Positions 1-6,309 are shown, counted from the first letter of the stretch. The stretch is DNA of 10,658 bases from Candidatus Bathyarchaeota archaeon (GCA_030627225.1 DAOUSM010000014.1:1-10658), one strand, 5' to 3'. The notes: generated by a model not told the origin, from the sequence alone. Translations and numbers: made by a program.

Positions 1-2
1 AC

Positions 3-770
3 AACTGGGGCGTTTATCTAATGAGGGTAGCATATGCTTCAGTCAAGGGCAAAGAAGTAGATTGGGGCTATGAGGAAAGAATGTGCACTGTGGTTGGGGA
101 TTCCTACACACGTCGAGGGCTACTACAAGATGGTAGAGTAGAATTGGAAAGTCAGATGGCCTTAGATGTACTCTGTAAAACCGACAGAGTACATTACCTA
201 TTTCTAGACGGACCAAGCTTCTTCGGTGGAATGAGGAAATTTCGCACCTTCCTTTATGAAAAATGCGAAGCAAGTGGGATAAACCTCCTTGCTGTAAGTA
301 AGCAATCTCCTGCACTTCACGATGAAAGGGGACGAGACTTGATAGCGGCGACTTATCGAATTTCTCCTTATCCATTGTGGGTTTACCATCCTGTGGTGAA
401 GGCAGATAAGGAAAGAAATCTCTACGGTGATGTGTCAATCGTCAAGCTCTGTTCGGACAGCCCACGCCTTTTCCGTTGTGACATAATGGAATATCTAACA
501 GACCGTGAAATAGACGAGCTGCTCTCCCCGCTCACCTATATCTCGGAAGATCCGAGATGTCTTGGGTATCCAGTTGCCCTTTGGCTTGCCCATGATTTTT
601 CCTCTCCATCCGACTCAAAGTTACTTCACTACCATGATCAGGTTGAGGAAAAGTTGGTTGACGCTGGGGTGTTAGATGTACTTCGCTTGGAAGAGCTGTC
701 ATGTAACTTCCCAGATGAGCTTCATGGAGTGAAACATCCTTTTAGATGGGAGCGGATTGAGCACGTCTGA
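3..770 (+). CDS. nurA: NurA-type 5'-3' nuclease, 5' end cut off by window edge
   Basis: This is the C-terminal part of a NurA-domain nuclease, which works with the HerA translocase (and Mre11-Rad50) to resect DNA double-strand ends in archaea. The frame is open to the left edge, with no stop from base 3. An ATG at 21 is available, but the protein aligns in style with the region after the first acidic DGS motif of NurA, so the true start probably lies upstream. Visible motifs are an LDGP motif with Asp at 207-209 and a late GYP...AH motif with Tyr at 567-569 and His at 591-593. That Tyr/His spacing of eight residues is the one I recall for the catalytic Tyr and His of Sulfolobus NurA. Acidic residues at 141-149 could supply another metal ligand. 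The gene overlaps herA by 14 nt, so the two are translationally coupled. The family call is by motif and neighbour, not by search. Confidence 0.8.
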   Translation, partial: NWGVYLMRVAYASVKGKEVDWGYEERMCTVVGDSYTRRGLLQDGRVELESQMALDVLCKTDRVHYLFLDGPSFFGGMRKFRTFLYEKCEASGINLLAVSKQSPALHDERGRDLIAATYRISPYPLWVYHPVVKADKERNLYGDVSIVKLCSDSPRLFRCDIMEYLTDREIDELLSPLTYISEDPRCLGYPVALWLAHDFSSPSDSKLLHYHDQVEEKLVDAGVLDVLRLEELSCNFPDELHGVKHPFRWERIEHV

Positions 771-2301
771 GCCCGTAGGGTTTATACGCGAAGTGCGGGG
801 AGACCAAGTTTTCTTCTTTGTCGATGAAGGAGTTAATTTATGCTTTGGACAGATTGTTCGGATAGACTCAGGAAACAAGAGCTTTTATGCCCGTGTTGTG
901 GATGCCAAGAGTTCGTCAACCCTAGATGTGAGCGAGCAGCTTCGTGAGGCAGAAGGGAAAGAGTCCTTTGGTCCATATTCTAGTTACAGACAAGTCGAGG
1001 CTGTCCTTTTTCTTGAAGAGAAAGCTGGTAAGGTACGTTCTCCAACATTCAATCCCAATTATAGAGATAGAGTGTACGCAACTGGAAAAGAAGACTCTTC
1101 TCCCCTAAGACTTAAAGGAGACTTGGAGATAGGGCGCCTACGTTCGGGCGAACATCTGCTAGGTTCTGTGGGCATAAGTTTTGAGGCTATTCCCCTCATG
1201 ATGGGCATGTTCGGGATGACCGGATCAGGGAAGACCAACACAGAACTTGTCCTAAACGCTCGCATTATCGATTACAGCCCTAAAACTGTCGGTCTCATTT
1301 TCGACTTTGCTGGTCAATTGTTAACCGGAAAGGGAATAGAGCCGAAGAGGGGTCTACGAGATCACCCGTTTTTCCACACCAAAGTCCGCTACTACTCAGC
1401 CAGAGAAGGCAGGTTATGTATAGGATTGCACACCCTTCATCCTGGCAGATTGCGAACGATCTTCCCTGAAATAGGTAAGCCTCAAGTGAGAGTTGCCAGA
1501 AGATTGTATGAAAAACTGGGCAGTAGCTGGATAGAGGAATCGCTTGAAGCTTATGGGGCAGAAGGATATGTGGGAGTTGGCAAAATCATCAACTACAAAG
1601 CAAAAAGCGTAATTGAGGCTCTTATGAGCAAGCTTTCTGACCTTTCACCAACCCTCTTTCCGCCTTCTAACTATAACTTCATTGATAATGTTATCAAAAA
1701 CGTGAGCAAGGGAGTCACATGTCTCATTGATATTTCAGGTCTAAGTTCTGAGGAGCAACACAACATTACCTGCCTCACAGCATCCAATGTTGCGTATCAC
1801 TATAAGCGGATGTGGGAAGATAATTTTGAGGAGTGGAAAAGACTTCCAACTCTCCTGATAACCCTTGAAGAGGCCCATGAATTCCTTGACCCTGAAGTAC
1901 GTAAAACCATATTTTCTGACATCGCTCTGACATACCGAAAGTATCGTGTTGGGTTGAACGCTGTGACACCGCGGCCTTCAAGGATAAACCCTAACGTCTT
2001 CGCAGAGCTTTGGACCAAGGTGATAATGAAGACTGAGTTGCGGCGTGACCGTGCCTACCTTACTGAAAATACGCCTTACCTTGAGTACAGTGACACCGAG
2101 ATAAAAATGCTCGATGTTGGCGAGGCACTGCTCATATCTGAACCAAAAATCAGGTTTGCTGTGCCTATAAAGGTCACACATTACCCAGAATATTTAGACG
2201 AACGTAAGAAGGAAGATTATGGGCTTCCAGAATCACAGAAGCTTTTAGATATGGAGAAACGCCTCAAACGGCTGAGCGAACAAGAATCTCTTTCCTTATA
2301 G
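757..2301 (+). CDS. herA: HerA-like hexameric DNA translocase ATPase
   Basis: This is a HerA/FtsK-superfamily ATPase of 514 aa, a usual length. It is expected to form a hexameric ring that pumps duplex DNA into the partner nuclease NurA during end resection. Residues about 5-60 look like the N-terminal HAS beta-barrel. The Walker A motif GMTGSGKT is at 153-160. The Walker B motif LITLEEAH, with its acidic pair, is at about 367-374. A following TPRPSR motif at 404-409 takes the place of the usual SQRPS sensor, a conservative variant. The start is TTG at 757, preceded by GGGAG at 748-752 with a 4-nt gap, and it lies inside the end of nurA. The stop is TAG at 2299-2301, four bases before the stop of the convergent gene. 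The overlap with a NurA gene makes the archaeal repair role much more likely than a general DUF87 ATPase or a defence HerA. Confidence 0.9.
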   Translation: MSTSEPVGFIREVRGDQVFFFVDEGVNLCFGQIVRIDSGNKSFYARVVDAKSSSTLDVSEQLREAEGKESFGPYSSYRQVEAVLFLEEKAGKVRSPTFNPNYRDRVYATGKEDSSPLRLKGDLEIGRLRSGEHLLGSVGISFEAIPLMMGMFGMTGSGKTNTELVLNARIIDYSPKTVGLIFDFAGQLLTGKGIEPKRGLRDHPFFHTKVRYYSAREGRLCIGLHTLHPGRLRTIFPEIGKPQVRVARRLYEKLGSSWIEESLEAYGAEGYVGVGKIINYKAKSVIEALMSKLSDLSPTLFPPSNYNFIDNVIKNVSKGVTCLIDISGLSSEEQHNITCLTASNVAYHYKRMWEDNFEEWKRLPTLLITLEEAHEFLDPEVRKTIFSDIALTYRKYRVGLNAVTPRPSRINPNVFAELWTKVIMKTELRRDRAYLTENTPYLEYSDTEIKMLDVGEALLISEPKIRFAVPIKVTHYPEYLDERKKEDYGLPESQKLLDMEKRLKRLSEQESLSL

Positions 2302-2309
2302 TATACTAT
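2298..2309. terminator. 12-bp perfect palindrome holding two convergent stop codons
   Basis: ATAGTATACTAT is a perfect palindrome. It contains the TAG of herA (2299-2301) and, on the other strand, the TAG of the 2306-3019 gene. Part of the symmetry follows from two stop codons facing each other. The remaining bases could form a weak AT-rich stem, but there is no strong U-tract on either side. A terminator role is only possible; what is certain is that the two genes converge with a 4-nt gap. Confidence 0.3.
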
Positions 2310-3019
2310 GCAGTTTCGCTTTCCGCCTTTTTTAAGAGTTTTTCCATCTCCTTCTTAATACGATACTTAAACGGAATTTTGCTGGTGTCTCTTTCCAAAT
2401 AACCTTCTTCGTAAAGCTTCTTCATCAACCTTGCTGTGTGCTCTCTGCTAAGCTTGATTCTATCCTTAATCTCGGGGGCGGTCTTAGGGCCTTCCATAGC
2501 CAACATTTCCAGCACGGATAATTCAGTTTCAGTCAGCGGAGCTAGGGCCTTCTCCCTTTTTATGGGAATCACTGCTTCAACCTTTGCCTCAGGAATCATC
2601 GAGAATTGTTGGGCTTGCTTCTCTACATCGGAGATTTTTGCGGCTAGTGCCTCTTGTGATGCAACAACATCACGCACTTTATTATCAATTTCATCCAACC
2701 GTACTAACGTTTTTTCTCCATCTTTTAATTTGACACTGATTTTGGGTTCTAAAGCAAACAGTCGCTTCTCAATTTCTTCTGTTCTTTTAATGGCCTTATC
2801 GCTTTTCGAAGAATTTGCCTCAACTTTGTATGCAACAAGTTCCAGCTTTTCGGCTTCACGCTTAAGCTGCCTATTAAAACTTAAAACAACGTCTTCAACA
2901 GTTTCCTTCGCCTTTTCATACTCTTTCTTAACCCTGCGGATCTGCCTGTAATATTCAACCGCGGCACCAAAGGTTACAGCAAGTAAAACGCCTACAAGAA
3001 TCAGTAGAACCTCAGTCAA
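2306..3019 (-). CDS. Membrane-anchored coiled-coil protein with C-terminal winged helix
   Basis: The protein has 237 aa and no named family that I recognise. Residues 4-21 are one strongly hydrophobic segment with almost nothing before it. A basic stretch (RQIRRVKK, 25-32) follows, which by the positive-inside rule puts the rest of the chain in the cytoplasm. Residues about 30-140 are Lys/Glu-rich and heptad-like, a long predicted coiled coil. Residues 162 to about 225 look like a MarR/TrmB-type winged helix: a first helix (LTETELSVLEML), a helix-turn-helix with SREHTARLMKKL as recognition helix, then a YLERD wing. I infer a membrane-tethered DNA-binding regulator. I chose TTG at 3019 because GAGGTG (3026-3031) sits 6 nt before it; the alternative GTG at 3028 overlaps that site. 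The operator-like repeats at 3031-3157 lie directly upstream, which suggests autoregulation. Confidence 0.75.
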   Translation of the reverse strand: MTEVLLILVGVLLAVTFGAAVEYYRQIRRVKKEYEKAKETVEDVVLSFNRQLKREAEKLELVAYKVEANSSKSDKAIKRTEEIEKRLFALEPKISVKLKDGEKTLVRLDEIDNKVRDVVASQEALAAKISDVEKQAQQFSMIPEAKVEAVIPIKREKALAPLTETELSVLEMLAMEGPKTAPEIKDRIKLSREHTARLMKKLYEEGYLERDTSKIPFKYRIKKEMEKLLKKAESETA

Positions 3020-3025
3020 ATAACA

Positions 3026-3031
3026 CACCTC
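3026..3031 (-). promoter_or_regulatory. Shine-Dalgarno site fixing the start at 3019
   Basis: GAGGTG on the minus strand is a six-base match to the archaeal anti-SD sequence. It lies 6 nt upstream of TTG at 3017-3019. The GTG at 3026-3028 is inside the site and so is an unlikely start. Confidence 0.6.
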
Positions 3032-3157
3032 TGTGATTCACATGTGATTATGTGTGATTCTATCATGTTACATCACACATCACAGTTCTAACATTAAGAA
3101 TTTAAGGATTATGGTGCCTAACATTATCCGGATGGTTCTATGATGTCACACATCACA
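3031..3157. promoter_or_regulatory. Cluster of TGTGAT/ATCACA half-sites, operator-like
   Basis: Six exact copies of the hexamer TGTGAT or its complement occur in 126 bases. TGTGAT is at 3032, 3043 and 3053; ATCACA is at 3072, 3079 and 3152. The first three are spaced 11 and 10 bp, one helical turn each. They also build palindromes: TCACATGTGA at 3038-3047, and the inverted repeat ATGTGTGAT (3050-3058) with ATCACACAT (3072-3080). Such phased, symmetric half-sites are typical of operators for dimeric winged-helix or helix-turn-helix regulators. The cluster sits just upstream of the winged-helix gene at 2306-3019. The 9-bp inverted repeat could equally form an RNA hairpin if the region is transcribed as a leader. 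The protein that binds is unknown. Confidence 0.55.
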
Positions 3158-3160
3158 ATT
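3058..3160 (+). repeat. Degenerate direct repeat pair in the intergenic region
   Basis: Copy one (3058-3087) and copy two (3136-3160) share TTCTAT, then a 4-base word ending ATG, then the exact 12-mer TCACACATCACA, then one variable base and TT. Copy two lacks five bases between the blocks. The copies start 78 bp apart. A second, shorter direct repeat, CTAACATTA, lies between the conserved blocks at 3088-3096 and 3118-3126, 30 bp apart. Duplicated regulatory sites are the simplest explanation. Confidence 0.55.
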
Positions 3161-3201
3161 GAACCGGCAAGAATCATCGGCGCAATGTAACCGTTATGCG
3201 G

Positions 3202-3209
3202 TATATAAA
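3202..3209. promoter_or_regulatory. TATA-box-like element in the 317-nt gap
   Basis: TATATAAA on the plus strand reads TTTATATA on the minus strand, the classic archaeal TATA box. On the minus strand it would start a transcript near 3178, giving the 2306-3019 gene a leader of about 160 nt that carries the whole TGTGAT cluster. On the plus strand it would start near 3230 and run toward the hairpin at 3258-3302, where there is no gene. The direction cannot be decided from sequence. Confidence 0.4.
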
Positions 3210-3257
3210 GCACTCCATTTTCAGGGTATTTTTCGGATTCCAGCGTTCTAGCGTTTC

Positions 3258-3305
3258 AACCGACATGAATCTCTTCCGCTTTTGTAAACGACATGTTCGG
3301 TTTTT
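3258..3305 (+). terminator. Bulged hairpin followed by a T run
   Basis: AACCGACATG (3258-3267) pairs with CATG (3292-3295) and TCGGTT (3297-3302), with a single T bulge at 3296 and a 24-base loop. It ends in a run of five T at 3301-3305. On the plus strand this resembles a terminator or the 3' end of a small RNA. There is no coding gene on that strand upstream until herA ends at 2301. Confidence 0.3.
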
Positions 3306-3306
3306 G

Positions 3307-3327
3307 ATGTGATGCGTGACGTCACAT
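3307..3327. promoter_or_regulatory. Outlying palindromic site related to the TGTGAT cluster
   Basis: ATGTGA (3307-3312) and TCACAT (3322-3327) are inverted around a perfect 10-bp palindrome GTGACGTCAC (3316-3325). TGTGAT at 3308-3313 is a seventh copy of the hexamer enriched at 3031-3157. It lies just past the end of the 3337-3801 gene and about 290 bp upstream of the winged-helix gene, so it could be a distal operator. Confidence 0.35.
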
Positions 3328-3336
3328 TATACCTTT

Positions 3337-3801
3337 TTATGTGCTTGAAAGTTGTTTCAAGCTTGTTTCAAGCTCTTCTCTTATCATTTTTATGACTTTT
3401 AGATGTTCATTAAGTTCTTCACTTTTGTTTGGTATGTTTTTGTATGCTTCTACGTATTTGTGTAGTTTGTTTGCGATTTCGAGATAGGGGTCTAGGGTTG
3501 TGCTTTCGAAGATTCCTAAGTATCCTAAAAGCAGCACTGTGTAAATTGCTTTTATAACATTTTCTTTTGCTTGCTTTAAAGTCCTGTTAAAAGCTCCGCG
3601 GCTTATTTTTGCCCTTGTTAATCTTAATCTGGCTTTTTCATCGTATTTTAACGGTTTTCCGGCAATACTTTCAGATAAAATGTCAATAAGTAATGTTTCA
3701 AGCTGCGTTTTCGTTAAATGATTGTTTTTAGCGAGTATTTTTACAATTGGGTCATTTAGAGAACTTGTCAGCCACGATTGAACACTTTCCTTTAGCTTCA
3801 A
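3337..3801 (-). CDS. Small helical protein of unknown function, possible helix-turn-helix
   Basis: The protein has 154 aa from TTG at 3801 and I do not recognise a named family. It is basic and predicted almost wholly helical. Residues about 52-78 are Arg/Lys-rich, and the ISRGAFNRTLKQA stretch (about 66-78) looks like a possible DNA-recognition helix. A hydrophobic segment at about 85-98 (AIYTVLLLGYLGIF) is short for a membrane span and more likely a buried helix. The C-terminus is charged and coil-like. I chose TTG at 3801 because GGAGAG (3808-3813) lies 6 nt ahead of it. A longer reading from TTG at 3837 adds twelve residues but begins almost at the expected transcript start. The gene is divergent from the aminotransferase and shares its promoter region. 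That it is a real gene is supported by codon structure and amino-acid character; its function is unknown. Confidence 0.65.
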   Translation of the reverse strand: MKLKESVQSWLTSSLNDPIVKILAKNNHLTKTQLETLLIDILSESIAGKPLKYDEKARLRLTRAKISRGAFNRTLKQAKENVIKAIYTVLLLGYLGIFESTTLDPYLEIANKLHKYVEAYKNIPNKSEELNEHLKVIKMIREELETSLKQLSST

Positions 3802-3855
3802 ATTTTTCTCTCCACAGGTTCTGTCTGATGGATACAACTTTGTATACGGGCTCTT

Positions 3856-3867
3856 CTTTTAAGCTTA
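3856..3867. promoter_or_regulatory. Shared TATA-like region between divergent genes
   Basis: CTTTTAAGCTTA reads as a TATA-like box on both strands. On the minus strand it would start RNA near 3830-3836 for the 3337-3801 gene. On the plus strand it would start RNA near 3885 for the aminotransferase. The match to consensus is moderate. Confidence 0.35.
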
Positions 3868-3929
3868 TCTGAATTCCATGTTCGTTATTGCTGGTTTGTG
3901 AACGTAAACATTTTATGTTGAAGGAAATA

Positions 3930-5123
3930 ATGGATAATGAGGCATGTCTCTTGGTCTCAAACTTTAAACCAGCAGAACGCCTAAAACGCATAAAGCCCTC
4001 TGGAATACGCCGCTTTTTCGCTTTAGCCCAAGAAATATCAGACGCTATTAACTTGAGTGTAGGTGAACCGGATTTTACACCTCCAAAACATGCGTTAGAT
4101 GCTGGCTGGCAAGCAGCGAAGGAAGGTAAAACGCATTACGCACCAACCAATGGTATTCCTGAACTTCGAGAGGTCTTAGCACAGAAAGCATATCACGATT
4201 ATGGTCTCAATTACGATCCAAACTCTGAAATATTGATAACGGTTGGCGGGACTGAGGCAATTTTCTTGGCGCTAGCTGGCTTGGTAAATCCAGGTGATGA
4301 AGTGTTAATTCCAAATCCAGGATTTGTGTGTTATGAACCTGGTGTTTTGTTAGCAGGCGGTGTTCCTGTTTCTGTTCCGTTGTTAGAGGCGAACGGTTTT
4401 AAACCGTCTATTGATGATGTGACGTCACTTATCACGGATAAATCACGTGTGATGATCCTTAATTATCCGAATAACCCGACTGGTGCGGTTCTTTCTTATG
4501 ATGAGGTTGCTGCTTTGGCGAAGATTGCTGTTGAGCGTGACCTGATTGTGATTTCTGATGAGGTTTACGAGAAGATAATTTATGATGATGCTAAGCACTG
4601 TTGTGTTGCAACTTTTCCTGGAATGCATGAGCGCACACTGGTTGTTAATTCCTTCTCTAAAACTTATGCCATGACTGGTCTACGGGTGGGATATGTTTAT
4701 GGGCCGAAGGAGCTTATCTCTCCTGTTTGGCTTGTGCACCAGTACACGGTTGCTTGTGTAAATAGCCTAGCACAATATGTTGCATTAGCCGCGTTAAAAG
4801 GACCACAAGATTTTGTTAAGGATATGGTTCAGGAGTTTGATAGGCGACGACGTTTGGTTTACAAGCGACTCAATGAGATTGAAGGCTTTAATTGTTCACT
4901 TCCGAAAGGTGCTTTCTACGTTTTCCCAAACATAAAAGGCTCCGGGATGTCTTCAGAAGAATTTGTAAAATTTCTTGTCAGGGAGGCGCACGTCACAACT
5001 GTTCCTGGTCCCGCTTTCGGCAGCTATGGTGAAGGCTACGTCAGAATTTCCTATGCTGCCGCATATGAACAGTTAGAAGAAGCATTAAACCGCATAGAAA
5101 AGGCTGTTAAGCGCCTCATATAG
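3930..5123 (+). CDS. PLP-dependent class I/II aminotransferase (aspartate aminotransferase-like)
   Basis: This is a fold-type I, PLP-dependent aminotransferase of 397 aa, close to the usual 390-400. It moves amino groups between amino acids and 2-oxo acids in the cytoplasm; aspartate or an aromatic/branched amino acid is the likely donor, but the substrate cannot be read from sequence. Seen: an N-terminal GEPDF motif, the NYPNNPTG motif at 178-185, SDEVYE with the cofactor-pairing Asp210 and Tyr213, the Schiff-base Lys244 in SFSKTYAMTGLRVGY, and the substrate-carboxylate Arg372 in YVRISYA. The ATG at 3930 has AAGGA at 3921-3925 with a 4-nt gap. Other in-frame starts are TTG 3888, ATG 3915 and a TTG at 3951 with GAGG ahead; homologues usually begin near the AERLKRIKPSGIR region, which fits 3930 or 3951. 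It is monocistronic and convergent with the NAD-synthetase operon. Confidence 0.9.
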   Translation: MDNEACLLVSNFKPAERLKRIKPSGIRRFFALAQEISDAINLSVGEPDFTPPKHALDAGWQAAKEGKTHYAPTNGIPELREVLAQKAYHDYGLNYDPNSEILITVGGTEAIFLALAGLVNPGDEVLIPNPGFVCYEPGVLLAGGVPVSVPLLEANGFKPSIDDVTSLITDKSRVMILNYPNNPTGAVLSYDEVAALAKIAVERDLIVISDEVYEKIIYDDAKHCCVATFPGMHERTLVVNSFSKTYAMTGLRVGYVYGPKELISPVWLVHQYTVACVNSLAQYVALAALKGPQDFVKDMVQEFDRRRRLVYKRLNEIEGFNCSLPKGAFYVFPNIKGSGMSSEEFVKFLVREAHVTTVPGPAFGSYGEGYVRISYAAAYEQLEEALNRIEKAVKRLI

Positions 5124-5138
5124 GCTCCTCAAAGGAGC
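5124..5138. terminator. Compact hairpin at convergent gene ends
   Basis: GCTCCT (5124-5129) and AGGAGC (5133-5138) form a perfect 6-bp stem with a CAA loop. It begins directly after the aminotransferase stop (TAG, 5121-5123) and overlaps the last codons of the minus-strand gene ending at 5129. On the plus strand a mixed T-rich stretch follows. It may act as a bidirectional terminator or 3'-end stabiliser. Confidence 0.4.
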
Positions 5139-5440
5139 ACTCTTAATTCTTCTTCTATCTCTTCTTGACTTCTGGAAGTTTCCAATAGCTGGTGGAGGGC
5201 GAAGCCTTGTTTACGCGAAGTTTTATCCAGTACATGCATCTCAAGCTCTTGCGCCCTTATTGTTGGATGCGTTTTTATGGTTAAGTATGCACGTAAGATA
5301 TTTGCTATCGTTGCTTCTTGAAATATCAGGGCTGTATCATCCTTCAACTTCATGTAAAGGCGAAGGTGTTTGTGTTTCTTCGGAATACCTATAAGCACTC
5401 TTTCTACATCTTCATTGCGGATTATTCTTGTGTGGTTCAT
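5129..5440 (-). CDS. Conserved-looking 103-aa protein, last gene of the nadE operon
   Basis: I do not recognise a named family. The protein is soluble, without a signal peptide or membrane span. The N-terminal half looks mixed alpha/beta (RIIRNEDVERVLIGIP, then an LRLYMKLKD strand and a FQEATIANILRAYL helix). Residues about 55-75 alternate charge and hydrophobicity like a beta-hairpin, and the tail is acidic and helical (SRSQEEIEEELRVLL). The start is ATG with AAGGAG (5450-5455) 9 nt ahead; that site overlaps the stop of the nitrilase gene, and only 14 nt separate the two genes. The spacing suggests co-expression with nadE and the nitrilase, so a role near NAD or amide metabolism is possible but unproven. 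Confidence 0.7.
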   Translation of the reverse strand: MNHTRIIRNEDVERVLIGIPKKHKHLRLYMKLKDDTALIFQEATIANILRAYLTIKTHPTIRAQELEMHVLDKTSRKQGFALHQLLETSRSQEEIEEELRVLL

Positions 5441-5454
5441 GTTTAGAGACTCCT

Positions 5455-6288
5455 TTACAGTTTTTCCGCATTTTCTTTCAGTTTGTCGAACAGTTCAGGC
5501 CTTAAGTCTTTCAATGTTGGGACGAATGTTTCGACCGGTCTTATGTCGACATAGTTAACCTCGCCTATTACAAGGTCCTCTTCGTCATACTTTGCCTTTA
5601 CGAGAACTTTCCCGTTGGGTCCGATGAGTCTGCTTCCTCCCCAGAACTGCAAGCCGTCCTCTATGCCCACGAGGTTAACGTAGGCTAGAAAAGCCGTATT
5701 CTCGATCGCTCTTGCAGCCGTTAATGTTTCAAAAAATGTTCGTCGGACGGCTGGCGAGGCAGAGATACAGACTATTAATTGGGCTCCTTTTAGGCGTGTC
5801 AGCCGACTTACTTCTGGGAAGAAAATGTCGTAGCATATGATTAAGCCTATCTTCCCAAGATCTGTTTCGAAGACTGCTGTCTGGTATCCTGGGCGGAAAT
5901 ATCTTTTCTCTTCAAAAACGCTGTGGGTTGGAAGATACATTTTGCGATATTTCCCGATAAGGCCGTCTGGACCTATGAGAACCGCTGCGTTGTAAATTGT
6001 TGCTTGTGTCTTTTCGCTGAGTTCTGGCATACCAAATACTATGTATGTCTCCATTTTTCTCGCCAATTTTTCTAAAAGACGCGTTGATGGTCCGGGTATT
6101 GTTTCTGCCAGTTCGTAGATTTGGTCCCTTAACGTGTAACCTGTTAATGAAAGCTCTGGGAAAATCACAAGCTCTGCGTCTTGTTCTCTTGCCTTTACCA
6201 CATTGTCCTCGATTTTTCTTATATTTTCTGTTTTGTCTGCTCTTTTGCAGCTTATTTGTGCGAGGGCTACTTTGAATCTCTCTTTCAT
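5455..6288 (-). CDS. Nitrilase-superfamily amidohydrolase
   Basis: This is a carbon-nitrogen hydrolase of 277 aa, typical for a single-domain member. The Glu-Lys-Cys triad is complete: Glu45 in FPELSLTGY, Lys116 in YRKMYLP and Cys152 in ICYDIFFPEV. Family members hydrolyse amides, omega-amides, carbamoyl compounds or glutamine. The gene lies 21 nt after nadE in the same direction. Bacterial glutamine-dependent NAD synthetases carry a nitrilase-type glutaminase domain fused to the NadE domain, so this protein could supply ammonia from glutamine to NadE. That is inference: an omega-amidase or another amidase acting on a different substrate fits the motifs equally well. I chose ATG at 6288 because TCACCT on the plus strand (AGGTGA, 6294-6299) gives a 5-nt spacing. 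The GTG at 6297 falls inside that site. Confidence 0.88.
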   Translation of the reverse strand: MKERFKVALAQISCKRADKTENIRKIEDNVVKAREQDAELVIFPELSLTGYTLRDQIYELAETIPGPSTRLLEKLARKMETYIVFGMPELSEKTQATIYNAAVLIGPDGLIGKYRKMYLPTHSVFEEKRYFRPGYQTAVFETDLGKIGLIICYDIFFPEVSRLTRLKGAQLIVCISASPAVRRTFFETLTAARAIENTAFLAYVNLVGIEDGLQFWGGSRLIGPNGKVLVKAKYDEEDLVIGEVNYVDIRPVETFVPTLKDLRPELFDKLKENAEKL

Positions 6289-6309
6289 AGGCCTCACCTT
6301 CTCGATGAT

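Noticed and set aside
757..2301. HerA as part of an anti-phage defence system
   Set aside because: The overlapping partner is a NurA nuclease, the standard archaeal repair pairing, and no Sir2, DUF4297 or other defence effector is in view.
2436..2951. A 171-codon open frame on the plus strand opposite the winged-helix gene
   Set aside because: It is a Ser/Phe-rich shadow of the Lys/Glu-rich coiled-coil frame on the minus strand, without an SD site or recognisable motifs.
3031..3157. A CRISPR array or mobile-element end
   Set aside because: The repeats are 6-12 bases, unevenly spaced and on both strands, with no spacers of constant length and no transposase or target-site duplication nearby.
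3020..3336. A tRNA or C/D-box guide RNA in the intergenic gap
   Set aside because: I see no tRNA T-arm or acceptor pairing and no matched C (RTGATGA) and D (CTGA) boxes; ATGATGT near 3140 lacks a partner.
4393..4407. Perfect inverted repeat ACGGTTT-T-AAACCGT
   Set aside because: It is inside the aminotransferase reading frame, with no U-tract, and most likely arises by chance.
4419..4428. GTGACGTCAC, the same 10-bp palindrome as at 3316-3325; a similar ATGACGTCAT lies near 9559-9568
   Set aside because: Both extra copies lie inside well-conserved coding sequence, lack the flanking TGTGAT half-sites, and are explained by ordinary codons.
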